From NCBI GenBank assembly GCA_963779735.1, contig CAVZZJ010000003.1, positions 62,001-126,000 of the forward strand: a DNA stretch of 64,000 nucleotides. Reading direction: 5' to 3'. Positions 26,559 to 35,276 of the stretch are shown piece after piece. A program made the translations under genes and the position numbers. The notes beneath the pieces were generated by a model that was not told where the DNA came from, did no database searches, and worked only from the letters and a program-made list of their open reading frames with translations. Origin of the DNA: Bog-473 sp963779735. Its GTDB lineage: Bacteria > Actinomycetota > Acidimicrobiia > Acidimicrobiales > RAAP-2. The stretch's first letter is position 1. Every line of letters starts with the position of its first letter.

Positions 26559-27506
26559 TCAGTCCGCCGTGTCCTGCAGCGACTGCAGGTCGGCGGTGAA
26601 CTGGCTGAAGCTGATCACGTCCGAGGCAGGCGGAGCCTCAATGCTCACCGGGACCCCGTAGTTCAGGTAGGTGAATGTCACCTGGCCGCTCACCCCACTC
26701 GAGCCGGCCCCGATGGACACCGTTTCGCGCCGGAGAAGCCCCGACGAGTCGAACCACACGTTGCACGTGAGGGCGCCCAGCTGGTTGAGGCCGTCGAGGA
26801 GCTGTTGCTGATCGGAGGCGGGGATCTCGCCGGAGTTGATCTCCTGCTGAATGATCCCCGACTCCTCCGCTCGCGAGGGCGTGACGGAGTATCCGGAGAC
26901 TACGTCCCCGTCTATGACCGACGTGCCCAGGGGGACGACGGTCGCCCCTTTCTTCTCCAGGAACTGTATTTTGCCGAGCGGGTTGACACTGCCGGCCCCG
27001 AAGGCGCTGGAGGCGTTCTGGTCGGGTATCGGGATCGAGACCCAGTCGGCACCGCCCGTCAGCTGTGACATGCCGATCCCGTTCATGGTCAGATCCACGT
27101 AGACGTTCCCGCCCGCCACCACTTCCCGCGAGGCCACCGAGGTGCCCGACGCCTCCATGGAGAGATTGGCCGTGAGCGAGTTCGAGGCGAAGTCGACCTG
27201 GCCCGTGCCCGTGATCGAAAGGTCGGTTCCCGCCCCGGAGATCTTGCCGCTGACGACCAGATCGGCGGTGTGCTGAGCCAAGGTCTCCTGGGTCGACGAG
27301 ACGACGAAGTCGGCCGGGACCATTCCCGCACCGGGCACGACGGGACCTCCCGTCGCCACCCCGATGACGGCGGCGCCGGCGGTTCCGGCAACCAGGAGCG
27401 CCAGCGGCGACCAGGCCAGGCGGCGTCGTCTCGGATTCGGCCCGGGCGCCACGGCAGCCGTCACGGCCGGCGGCGCAAGCGGTTCACCATCGGGTTCGTT
27501 CGCCAT
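26559..27506 (-). CDS. Membrane-anchored LppX/LprG-like protein
   Basis: A 315-residue exported protein. Residues 1-30 are cytoplasmic and basic (PRRRRLAW), residues 32-54 form one membrane helix, and the outside part has the LppX_LprAFG pattern: QHTADLVVSGKISG, LTANLSMEASG, VVAGGNVYVDL and NVWFDSSGLLRRETVSI. No lipobox cysteine is seen after the helix, so it would be held by the helix rather than lipid. Relatives carry lipids or glycolipids to the cell surface. It is convergent with the acyl-CoA dehydrogenase gene. Confidence 0.75.
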   Translation of the reverse strand: MANEPDGEPLAPPAVTAAVAPGPNPRRRRLAWSPLALLVAGTAGAAVIGVATGGPVVPGAGMVPADFVVSSTQETLAQHTADLVVSGKISGAGTDLSITGTGQVDFASNSLTANLSMEASGTSVASREVVAGGNVYVDLTMNGIGMSQLTGGADWVSIPIPDQNASSAFGAGSVNPLGKIQFLEKKGATVVPLGTSVIDGDVVSGYSVTPSRAEESGIIQQEINSGEIPASDQQQLLDGLNQLGALTCNVWFDSSGLLRRETVSIGAGSSGVSGQVTFTYLNYGVPVSIEAPPASDVISFSQFTADLQSLQDTAD

Positions 27507-27651
27507 TGTTCACCATCTTGACCGCATGGGTGCCGAGAGGTAAGGGCCAAAAGACCTCTTGTCCAGGTGCTGGGCGAGGGTTGACCCCCGCGTTGGATGT
27601 GGGTGCCGAACGGGCCAGGGCGGCGGTAGGGCGACCGCTACTCTGAGGGCC

Positions 27652-28485
27652 GTGGAGGACCGGTCCGCATCGCCATCCGTCCAACAAGCCAGCGACGACC
27701 TGGCCGCTACACGTGTGTTTTACGGTGACGATCATCCCGAAACCTTCGAGGCAATGATGCGGCTGGCCCGCGCCCACCGCGACGCGGGGGATACTCCAAC
27801 GGCGCGATCGATCCTGGTGGATGTGCTCGGGGCACAGCGGCGGCTGCTCGGCGATGATCATGTCGACACGACGCGGACGGAGTTCGAGCTCGGTCTGGTG
27901 CTGGGGAGGATGGGGGACTACTTCTCGGCGTGCGAAGTGCAGGAACGAGTTCTGCAGTCGGCCGAGCGACAGTACGGGCCGGACAGCGAGTATGCGACCC
28001 GGGCCGCCATCAATCTGGCCAACTCGCTCCGCAAGCTGGAACGCTACGACGCAGAGCTGGCGCTACGAGAGAGGGTCGTCGACTCGCGGCGGCGGGCGGT
28101 GGGAGCAGAGGACATCGCCTTCCTCCGGTCACTGGCCGACCTGGCGGTCGTCAACCACAATCTGGAGCACTTCAACCTGGCCTACGAGCTGGGCCAGATC
28201 GTGGTCGATGGGTTCGTCGAGCAGCAGGTCGATCGGCGGACGATCATTGAGGTTCAGCTGAACATGGTCAACGCCCTCATTCGATTGAAGCGCGCGGCCG
28301 AGGCGGCAGAGCTCTTCGAGACCGTCTACGGGGAGATCGTCAGGGACTTTCCCAGCGACGATCCCGTCCGGAAGTACGCGGAGAGGCAGAGTCGGTTCAT
28401 AGGGATGTTGGGCAAGGCCGCCAAGCGCCGGGAGGATCAGCGGGTCAGGAGGCTGGGTCGGAAGGGGCCTCGGCGACCGCCTTAA
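27652..28485 (+). CDS. Tetratricopeptide-repeat protein
   Basis: A 277-residue helical protein with TPR units of the NB-ARC/kinesin-light-chain type: HPETFEAMMRLARAHRDAGD, TRTEFELGLVLGRMGDYFSA, AINLANSLRKLERYDAEL, ADLAVVNHNLEHFNLAYEL and VNALIRLKRAAEAAEL. The C-terminus is very basic (KAAKRREDQRVRRLGRKG) and could bind nucleic acid or membrane. Start taken as GTG 27652. It overlaps the convergent SRPBCC gene by 41 bases. Partner and function unknown. Confidence 0.8.
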   Translation: MEDRSASPSVQQASDDLAATRVFYGDDHPETFEAMMRLARAHRDAGDTPTARSILVDVLGAQRRLLGDDHVDTTRTEFELGLVLGRMGDYFSACEVQERVLQSAERQYGPDSEYATRAAINLANSLRKLERYDAELALRERVVDSRRRAVGAEDIAFLRSLADLAVVNHNLEHFNLAYELGQIVVDGFVEQQVDRRTIIEVQLNMVNALIRLKRAAEAAELFETVYGEIVRDFPSDDPVRKYAERQSRFIGMLGKAAKRREDQRVRRLGRKGPRRPP

Positions 28486-28921
28486 TGCGGTCCAGCGTCG
28501 CCCGCATGTTTCTGACGTTGGTTCGCGTGCGCGCCTCGCCCGCGATCTTCGAATAGATACGGCTCCCGAAGTAGTCCAAGAGTCTGAACGACTCCGTCAC
28601 GTCGGTCCCGTCGCCGCTGGGCTCAAGGTGGTAGCTCCACTCGATAACCGGCTTTCCGCCGGGAAGCTCCGGTTGAAACACGAACTCGCGTCCCGGTTCG
28701 CACGTGGTGATCGTGCACGTTGTCCAGTAGACGAGCCAGTGCTTCCCGTTCCGACGGACGTGCCCTCGGAAGCGCGTGCCGACTGCTGGACCGGTCGCCC
28801 CATCCAACCACTCGGCCTCGAACGTCTCGGGACTGAACTTCCCCGTATTGGTGACGTCGCTCACCAGCGACCACACGCGCTCTGGTGGTGCGGCCATATG
28901 GACGGTAACCGAACCCTGCAT
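28445..28921 (-). CDS. SRPBCC-family (polyketide cyclase/dehydrase-like) protein
   Basis: A 158-residue START-like fold. Seen: VTVHMAAPPERVWSLVSDV at the start, then GTRFRGHVRRNGKHW, TCEPGREFVFQPE and VIEWSYHLEPSGDGTDVTESF, the usual order of strands, and a long C-terminal helix that closes the cavity (ARTRTNVRNMRATLDRIK). Binds a hydrophobic ligand; catalysis is unknown. Its end overlaps the TPR gene by 41 bases on the other strand. Confidence 0.85.
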   Translation of the reverse strand: MQGSVTVHMAAPPERVWSLVSDVTNTGKFSPETFEAEWLDGATGPAVGTRFRGHVRRNGKHWLVYWTTCTITTCEPGREFVFQPELPGGKPVIEWSYHLEPSGDGTDVTESFRLLDYFGSRIYSKIAGEARTRTNVRNMRATLDRIKAVAEAPSDPAS

Positions 28922-28947
28922 CCGCCGACTCTATCTCGCACCACGCC

Positions 28948-28991
28948 GTTAGCCGCCGTGAGCCCGTTAGCTGCTGTTAGCCGCCGTGAGC
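28948..28991. repeat. 16-bp direct repeat GTTAGCCGCCGTGAGC
   Basis: Exact copies start at 28948 and 28976, with a partial GTTAGCTGCT between. The second copy includes the stop codon of the small membrane-protein gene at 28977, so the repeat duplicates that gene's last codons. Likely slippage. Confidence 0.7.
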
Positions 28992-29501
28992 GCTCCCGCT
29001 GCGCGGACCCCCCTCGTCGCTTCGTGGGTTCGAGGGCACCGACCACCTCGAGAGAGCAGTCGACTCTCTACTCTTGAGCGTTTGCGCGACGGCCACATAG
29101 ACCGCGGGTTCGAGAGCGAGCAGGATGGCCCGCCGGTGAGAGATCTTCTCTCGTTTGCCGATCAGCAGCTCCACCAAGACGCACGCCCAGATGGGACGCA
29201 CCAGGCCCAGCAGCCGAGCCCGTCGACCATGACGGTCCCGCCCGACGGGCGTGAGGTGCGGTGGAGGGTTCTCGCCCGTGGCCCCCTGGTGGCGTCTGAC
29301 CGCCTGGCCCCAGGAAAAGTAGGCGACCAGCATGGTCGGCACGATCGCTCCGCGGCGCGTCCATCTCCTCACCTGTTGCGGATCGCTGACCAGGCGCCGG
29401 TACCTCTGGACGCCGCCGAGCGTGGCGACGATGGGGAGTGTCGCATGCAACTTCTTCGCATCCCTGATCCGTTTCATCTCCCTGGTCCACCGAGCGTCCA
29501 T
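28977..29501 (-). CDS. Hypothetical protein with hydrophobic segments
   Basis: A 174-residue unrecognised protein. A basic N-terminus (MKRIRDAKKLHATLP) is followed by GAIVPTMLVAYFSWGQAV (about 52-70) and two further hydrophobic runs, GLVRPIWACVLVELLIG and AILLALEPAVYVAVAQTL. The tail is low-complexity. A plus-strand frame over the same bases (28986-29612) is also open but has a less protein-like composition. No motif gives a function. Confidence 0.5.
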   Translation of the reverse strand: MDARWTREMKRIRDAKKLHATLPIVATLGGVQRYRRLVSDPQQVRRWTRRGAIVPTMLVAYFSWGQAVRRHQGATGENPPPHLTPVGRDRHGRRARLLGLVRPIWACVLVELLIGKREKISHRRAILLALEPAVYVAVAQTLKSRESTALSRWSVPSNPRSDEGGPRSGSAHGG

Positions 29502-29632
29502 CTCCCTGACGCTAGTTGGATAGCGGCTCGTGGGAACGGCCGGGGCCGTCGACCGGGGGTCGGAGCCCGGCTACCCTGGGCCGGGGGGCGGACTACCGCT
29601 GACCCGCCGTAGCGTCGAAGGGGAGGGGTCAG

Positions 29633-30697
29633 ATGGCAAGCGATCGGTACCGGGTCGTGCAGTGGGCGACCGGCAACATCGGGCTGCGCTCGTTGCGGGC
29701 GGTGATCGAGCACCCGCAGCTGGAGCTTGTCGGGCTGTACGTGTACTCGGACGCCAAGGTCGGCCGGGACGCGGGTGAGCTGTGCGGGGTGGGGCCGACC
29801 GGGGTGGTCGCCACGCGGGACATTGAGGACGTCCTCGCCCTCAAAGCGGACTGCGTGCTGTACATGGCGAGCGAAGCCGAGATCGACGTGCTGTGCCGGT
29901 TGTTGGCGTCCGGGGCCAACGTCGTGACCACCCGCATGGAGTTCCACCGGGCCGACAGCGTCGACCCGGAGGTCCGGGACCGCATTGAAGCGGCCTGCCG
30001 TTCCGGGGGCACGTCGCTGCACAGCACCGGGATAAGCCCCGGATTCATCAGCGAGGCCCTCCCGCTGGTGCTGCTGTCCATTCAGCGCCGCCTCGACCGC
30101 CTGACGATCGACGAGTTCGCCGACATGTCGTCGAGGAACTCGCCGGAAATGATCTTCGACCTGCTCGGCTTCGGCAGGGAGCCGGGTCCGTTCAATGTCG
30201 GCCTCTCGGCCCACGCGGCCCGTTCCTTCGGCCCTTCCCTGCAGGTGGTGGCCGACGCCATCGGCGTGCCCATCGATTCGGTCGAGTCGACGGGTGAGAT
30301 GGCCGTCGCCCGCAACCGGGTGGAGATCGCGGCAGGGGTCATCGAGGCCGGCACGGTGGCGGCCCAGAGAATGACCGTGGCCTGCATGAGCAACGGCCGG
30401 CAGCTGCTGCGCTTCAGGGCCAACTGGTATATGACCACGGACCTGGACCCGGCGTGGGACCTGCGAGAGACGGGCTGGCGCGTCCTGCTCGAAGGGGACA
30501 CCCCGCTCGACATCAGCATCCGTTTCCCGGTATCGGAGGAGGAGTACCCGGCCATGTCACCAGGCTTGACGGCGCACCGACCGGTGAACGCCATCCCCTA
30601 CGTCGTGGCCGCGGAACCCGGCATCCGCACCATCCTGGACCTTCCCCAAGTCGTCGCCCACCTGGACGGAGAGCATCGCGTCGTCGAAACCCCGTGA
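29633..30697 (+). CDS. Dihydrodipicolinate reductase-like NAD(P)-binding oxidoreductase
   Basis: A 354-residue two-domain dehydrogenase of the actinobacterial DapB-N-like group, also called NAD(P)H-dependent amine dehydrogenase family. VVQWATGNIG begins the Rossmann fold at residue 8; LVGLYVYSDAKVGRDAGELCG and VTTRMEFHRADSVD follow; the C-terminal part begins SISPG-like at STGISPGFISEALPLV. Members are frequent near cholesterol or terpenoid catabolic genes, with reaction unproven. A GGGAGG-type site precedes the ATG. The P450 gene follows. Confidence 0.85.
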   Translation: MASDRYRVVQWATGNIGLRSLRAVIEHPQLELVGLYVYSDAKVGRDAGELCGVGPTGVVATRDIEDVLALKADCVLYMASEAEIDVLCRLLASGANVVTTRMEFHRADSVDPEVRDRIEAACRSGGTSLHSTGISPGFISEALPLVLLSIQRRLDRLTIDEFADMSSRNSPEMIFDLLGFGREPGPFNVGLSAHAARSFGPSLQVVADAIGVPIDSVESTGEMAVARNRVEIAAGVIEAGTVAAQRMTVACMSNGRQLLRFRANWYMTTDLDPAWDLRETGWRVLLEGDTPLDISIRFPVSEEEYPAMSPGLTAHRPVNAIPYVVAAEPGIRTILDLPQVVAHLDGEHRVVETP

Positions 30698-30854
30698 GCA
30701 AGAGTCGGTCTGCCCGCCCGAGAGGCGATCTCAGCGCGGTTGCCGCCCGCCGTCGGGCCGGCGCGCCGTCAGATGAGCTGGAGCGCCCGGGGCCTGCGGC
30801 CGGGATGGGGCTGAACTAGCGTCTCGCTGAACCGCCACCGTTGAGGGGGATGCA

Positions 30855-32040
30855 GTGGAGTACAACCCGTTCGCCCGAGAGACGCAGACGAACCCGTACC
30901 CGGTCTATCGCTGGCTGCGCGACGAGGCACCCGTGTACCACAACCCCGAAATCGGGTTCTACGCCATCTCGCGCTTCGCCGACGTCCTGCAGGCACATCT
31001 GGACCCGGGAACGTTCCTCTCGAACCATGGCCCGTCGATCGAGACCTTCGAAGGCGATGCGGACGTCCTGATTGCCCAGGATCCGCCGGTCCATACCTGG
31101 CAGCGGAAGATCATCTCGCGGCTGTTCACCCCGCGGGCCATCGGCCAGCTCGAGTCCCACGTGCGCGCCATCGCCGGTGGCGTGCTCGACGAGGCGCGCG
31201 AGCGCGGGACGATCGACGTCGTGCCCGAGTTCTCCGCCTACCTTCCGATGATGGTGATCGCCGAGATGCTCGGGCTGCCGATGGAGGCACGCCGCGAAGC
31301 TCCGAGAGCTGTCTGACCGGATGCTCGATCGCAGCGAGGCCGAGGGGGTCGCCTCCGTCAACACCGATGCGCCCGATGCCGTCATGCAGGCTGCCATGCT
31401 GATCGGTGAGATCGTCGAGGAGAAACACGAGCATCCCTCCGACGACATCGCCTCCTTGTTGCTGACCGCCAAGGTCCACGACGAGAACGGCAAGGAGGTC
31501 ATGCTCAAGAAGGAGCAGGTCGCCTACCGCCTGCTCGAGTTGGTTGCCGCCGGCCACGAGACCACGGCCAAGCTCATCGCCAACGGGGTGGTCGCACTGG
31601 CCTGGTATCCGGATCAGCGTCGTGAGCTCGTCGCCGATCCCTCACTCATCCCCCAGGCGGTCGAGGAGATGCTCCGCTGGGACCCGCCGTCGCACTATCA
31701 GGGTCGATGGGTCGAAGAGGACATGACCCTGCACGGGGTCACCATCCCGGCCGAGACGCGGGTCATCTTGCTCACCGGCTCGGCCAACCATGACGAACGG
31801 GTCTTTCCCGAGCCGGAGCTGTTCGACCTCCACCGGCAGATCGACCGGCACGTCGCGTTCGGGTTCGGCATCCATCTGTGCGTTGGGGCGGCTTTGGCCC
31901 GGCTCGAGACACGCATCGCATTCGAGGAGCTGCTCCGTCGGTACCCCGAGTACGAGCTCACACAGCCGATGAAGCGGGCGTACTCGAGCAACGTGCGAGG
32001 TCTGTCGAGCCTCCCGCTGTCCCTTGAGCCGGCGGCCTGA
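30855..32040 (+). pseudogene. Cytochrome P450, single frameshift
   Basis: A complete bacterial P450 apart from one frame change. Part 1 starts at GTG 30855 (GAGGGG six bases before) with YNPFARETQTNPYPVYRWLR and SRLFTPRAIGQLES. At about 31288-31300 one extra base in CACGCCGCGAAG shifts the frame, after which KLRELSDRMLDR continues. Part 2 has the I-helix AGHETT, the ExxR in EEMLRWDPP and the haem-binding FGFGIHLCVG with its Cys. All catalytic parts are intact, so the gene would be functional if the shift is an error. It sits between the DapB-like enzyme and an F420-type oxidoreductase, a usual catabolic setting. Confidence 0.88.
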
Positions 32041-32074
32041 CGGGATCGCCCGCCGCCTCGGGGAGATACGTGTC

Positions 32075-33043
32075 GTGAAGTTCTTGACCGGCCTTCCCGG
32101 CCTCGATCGCTACCCACCAGGCTCGTTCCCTCCGGGAAGCCACCACTGGCAGGCGAACCTTACGTGCGAGGACTTTCAGCGCATCGCCCGCACGGCCGAC
32201 GAGCTGGGCTTCGACGCTATGGCGGTACCCGAGCATCTGGCGCTGCCCGTCGACCTTCAGGCCAACATGGGTGCCTACTGGCCGCACGCCTTCACGGCCA
32301 TGGCCTTTCTCGCCGGCGCCACCACGCGCATGAAGGTCAATTCGGGGGTCATCGTCCTGCCCTACCACCACCCGGTCGCCTTGGCCAAGGCGGTCTCGAC
32401 GCTGGACGTCCTCTCGAGCGGCCGCGTGATGCTCACCTTCGGCGTCGGGATGGCCCCCGCCGAGTTCGCCGCAGTGGGAGTGCCCTTCGAGCGACGGGGG
32501 CGGGTGACCGACGAGTACGTCGCCGCCATGAAGGCGCTGTGGACGGAGCAACGCCCCGAGTTCCATGGCGAGTTCGTGCACATTGCCGATGTCGTGTTCG
32601 AGCCCAAGCCGGTGCAGCGACCTCATCCGCCTCTGTGGTTCGGCGGGCGGTCCATGGCCTCCCTGCGACGGGCGGCCCGGCACGGGGACGGCTGGGCGCC
32701 GGCCGGCGGCCTGTTGGGCAGGGGCCCGTGGTTCGAGGACGATCGTCAGCTACCGGGTCTGCTCACCGAGGTCCGCGAGACCCGAGCCGCCGCCGGCAAC
32801 GACGGTCGATTCGACATCAACCTGCCGGTCGTGCAGCCGAACATCGGGCCGAACCACACGGTCTTGCCTCCGACGTTCGTTCCCCGGAGCGCCCAGCAGG
32901 TCGTAGACGAGGTCGGCCGACTCGAGGCGCTCGGTGTCACTTGGACGAGCGTGCCGTGCGTGATCCGGGTGGATGACTCATTGGAGGGTCATCTCGAGGG
33001 CCTTCACTGGATCGTTGACGAGATCTTCCCGGCGTTCAGGTGA
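32075..33043 (+). CDS. LLM-class F420-dependent oxidoreductase
   Basis: A 322-residue luciferase-like F420 enzyme. Motifs: MAVPEHLALPVD, the INSGV-type stretch VNSGVIVLPYHHPVALAKA, the glycine-rich FGVGMAPAEFAAVGVPFERRG, and PPLWFGGRS. It belongs to the TIGR03619-like group. The frame begins 35 bases after the P450 stop; the GTG at 32075 is chosen because the upstream codons overlap that stop. PhzF follows 30 bases on. Substrate not known. Confidence 0.9.
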   Translation: MKFLTGLPGLDRYPPGSFPPGSHHWQANLTCEDFQRIARTADELGFDAMAVPEHLALPVDLQANMGAYWPHAFTAMAFLAGATTRMKVNSGVIVLPYHHPVALAKAVSTLDVLSSGRVMLTFGVGMAPAEFAAVGVPFERRGRVTDEYVAAMKALWTEQRPEFHGEFVHIADVVFEPKPVQRPHPPLWFGGRSMASLRRAARHGDGWAPAGGLLGRGPWFEDDRQLPGLLTEVRETRAAAGNDGRFDINLPVVQPNIGPNHTVLPPTFVPRSAQQVVDEVGRLEALGVTWTSVPCVIRVDDSLEGHLEGLHWIVDEIFPAFR

Positions 33044-33072
33044 CGGCCACCTCGTCCAGGTAGGTTTCACGT

Positions 33073-33837
33073 ATGACACTCGAACTTACGACTGTCGATG
33101 CGTTCACGAACGTGCCCTTCACGGGGAACCCGGCGGCGGTGGCGATCGTCGACGCGTTTCCCGATGATCAGCTGATGCAATCCGTGGCGGGGGAGATGAA
33201 CCTCTCCGAGACGGCCTTCGTCGTGGTCAACGACGCCGGGTGCCACGATCTGAGGTGGTTCACGCCCACCGTCGAGGTCGATCTCTGCGGGCACGCCACC
33301 TTGGCCGCCGCGCACGTGCTCGGCCAGGCGACACGATTTCACACCCGCTGTGGGGTGCTCTCGTGCGTTCCCACGAACGATGGGTGGATAGAGATGGACT
33401 TCCCGGCCGACCCCCCGGAGGAATTGGTCGCACCGCCAACGCTGCGCACGGACGGAGTGGTCTGGTATGGCAAGGGCACCTGGGATGCGCTGGTCGAGCT
33501 GGACGACGCCACTCGGATCCGGAACCTCCAGCCCGATCCGAGTGCGCTCGCCGCCCTCGGCACCCGATCGGTGATCTTCACCGCGGCAGGCGACAGGGAG
33601 GGCATCGACTGCGTGAGCCGGGTCTTCGCGCCGAACGCGGGGATCCCCGAAGACCCGGTCACCGGGTCTGCGCACTGCACACTGGCCGAGCACTGGGGTG
33701 AGCGTCTCGATCGCTCCATCCTCACGGGGGAGCAGGCCTCCCGGCGGGGCGGAATCGTTCGAATGCGACGTGAGGACGGGCGCGTGGTCCTCGGGGGCCA
33801 GGCCGTTACCGTGGGCAAGGTTCGGCTGTCCATCTGA
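33073..33837 (+). CDS. PhzF-family isomerase/epimerase
   Basis: A 254-residue two-lobed diaminopimelate-epimerase-like fold. It starts VDAFTNVPFTGNPAAVAI, has the catalytic glutamate in MNLSETAFV (about residue 45), WFTPTVEVDLCGHATLAAAHVL, and the second-lobe FAPNAGIPEDPVTGSAHCTLA. Family members isomerise small metabolites such as the phenazine precursor; no phenazine genes are nearby, so the substrate is unknown. It is convergent with rtcB. Confidence 0.92.
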   Translation: MTLELTTVDAFTNVPFTGNPAAVAIVDAFPDDQLMQSVAGEMNLSETAFVVVNDAGCHDLRWFTPTVEVDLCGHATLAAAHVLGQATRFHTRCGVLSCVPTNDGWIEMDFPADPPEELVAPPTLRTDGVVWYGKGTWDALVELDDATRIRNLQPDPSALAALGTRSVIFTAAGDREGIDCVSRVFAPNAGIPEDPVTGSAHCTLAEHWGERLDRSILTGEQASRRGGIVRMRREDGRVVLGGQAVTVGKVRLSI

Positions 33838-33947
33838 ACGGCGTGCTGGCACGAGTCGGGCCTTCGACCTCAAGATGACCGACCACGCCGGTCTCGTTGC
33901 TCCGAGCATCGCTACCAACTACAAGCTCACCAATGCAGCGGCGAGTA

Positions 33948-35147
33948 TCACGTCGTGCCCTTGTAGTTGAGGATCTGATGCAACGTGTGCTCAATAGCAA
34001 CCAGATCCGACTGGTCGGCCATAACCTGATCGATGTCCTTGTATGCCTGCGGGGCCTCGTCAAGCAGCTGATCAGCTTTGTCTACCTGCCAGTCCCGACC
34101 CGACATGGACGTCTTGAAATCGTCCATGTCGATCTCTCTGCGGGCTCGGCCTCGACTCATCCGTCTACCCGCGCCGTGGGAACACGACTCATAGCTGGCG
34201 GCATTTCCAAGACCGCGCACGATGTAACTCGACGTGCCCATCGATCCTGGAATGACGCCGAAATCTCCTTCGCGGGCCCGGATGGCTCCCTTGCGGGTAA
34301 GCCACACATCCTGTCCGTGGTGATGCTCGCGCTCGGTGTAGTTGTGGTGACAGTTGATCCGCCTCAGCTCCAGTCGTCGGGCATCGTCCGACAGGCGATT
34401 GGCTGATGTAACGAAGGACGACAGCTCTGAGAGAACGGCGTCCATCATCGCCTCGCGATTAGCCCGGGCGTACTCCTGGGCCCACAGCATGTCGGCGATG
34501 TAGGAGTCGAACTCGGGTGTACCTTCAACGAGGTAGGCAAGGTCGGGATCCTCGAGCGAGATGAACATCTTCTTCATCAGGCCCTTCGCCCCCTCAATGT
34601 GCCGGGTAGCAAGCTGATTCCCGATACCACGACTGCCCGAGTGCAACACGACCCAAACGTGGTCCCTCTCGTCGAGACATACCTCGACGAAGTGGTTCCC
34701 CGACCCGAGCGTCCCGAACTGCTCGGTGACCTTGGCAATCTGCTGAGGGCTCAGATCGGTCGCGCCCGCGTAGCGCGGCACCTTGCCGGTACGGAGCTCG
34801 CGCTCGGCGCGGTTGCTAAAGGCGTGACCCTTTCCGAGCCCGGCTGGGACGGCGCGCTCGACCTTCGACAGAAAATGATCGAAACCATCCGGCAGTGAGT
34901 CAGCGGTCAGTCTTGTCTCGGCGGCCACCATGCCGCATCCGATGTCCACTCCGATCGCCGAGGGAATGATCGCCCCTTGCGTCGGGATAACCGAACCAAT
35001 CGTGGCACCCATCCCAACGTGGGCATCCGGCATGAGGGCCAGATGCCCCCTGACGAAGGGGAGCCGGCTGGCCATGGTTGCCTGCTCAATGGTGCCGTCC
35101 TCCACCTCGCTGCCCCAAGACAGAACGTTGCCGATTTTCTGCGGCAT
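33948..35147 (-). CDS. rtcB: RNA-splicing ligase RtcB
   Basis: Joins RNA ends that carry 2',3'-cyclic or 3'-phosphate to 5'-OH, with GTP and Mn2+; known to reseal tRNAs and rRNA cut by ribonucleases. The 399-residue protein has LMPDAHVGMG, GVDIGCGM (metal Cys), GSGNHFVEV, LHSGSRGIGN, NCHHNYTERE, PGSMGTSSYIV and the guanylylated-His motif SCSHGAGRRMSR, so all active-site parts are present. The length fits the shorter RtcB2-like branch. It lies downstream of the TROVE gene and the tRNA array on the same strand, separated from TROVE by a strong hairpin. GGAAGGAAG precedes the ATG. No RtcA cyclase is in the window. Confidence 0.97.
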   Translation of the reverse strand: MPQKIGNVLSWGSEVEDGTIEQATMASRLPFVRGHLALMPDAHVGMGATIGSVIPTQGAIIPSAIGVDIGCGMVAAETRLTADSLPDGFDHFLSKVERAVPAGLGKGHAFSNRAERELRTGKVPRYAGATDLSPQQIAKVTEQFGTLGSGNHFVEVCLDERDHVWVVLHSGSRGIGNQLATRHIEGAKGLMKKMFISLEDPDLAYLVEGTPEFDSYIADMLWAQEYARANREAMMDAVLSELSSFVTSANRLSDDARRLELRRINCHHNYTEREHHHGQDVWLTRKGAIRAREGDFGVIPGSMGTSSYIVRGLGNAASYESCSHGAGRRMSRGRARREIDMDDFKTSMSGRDWQVDKADQLLDEAPQAYKDIDQVMADQSDLVAIEHTLHQILNYKGTT

Positions 35148-35229
35148 TGCACTTCCTTCCCTAATCCGCGGACGGGTGTCGTCCGTGCGACGACTGCGAC
35201 AGTGAAATCACGAGCCAAACAGTAGGTGA

Positions 35230-35272
35230 GGGGAACCTCCGAGCCTGGTCCATTCAGACACGGAGGTTCCCC
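35230..35272 (-). other. Perfect 12-bp hairpin between the TROVE and rtcB genes
   Basis: GGGGAACCTCCG pairs with CGGAGGTTCCCC across a 19-base loop, starting five bases after the TROVE stop codon. There is no U-tract on the minus strand, so it is not a typical intrinsic terminator. It could protect a message end, mark a processing site or tune expression of rtcB, or be a small RNA of its own. Confidence 0.7.
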
Positions 35273-35276
35273 AACC

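Noticed and set aside
28986..29612. Plus-strand frame of 208 codons over the small membrane-protein gene
   Set aside because: No family pattern or membrane helix, and a worse residue make-up than the minus-strand frame.
30694..30819. 41-codon frame starting at GTGA overlap with the DapB-like gene
   Set aside because: Arg/Ala/Pro-rich, no conserved pattern; likely chance.
33917..33968. Inverted repeat AACTACAAG/CTTGTAGTT at the end of rtcB
   Set aside because: 9 bp over a 34-base loop, partly coding; could be a weak bidirectional terminator but has no U-tract.
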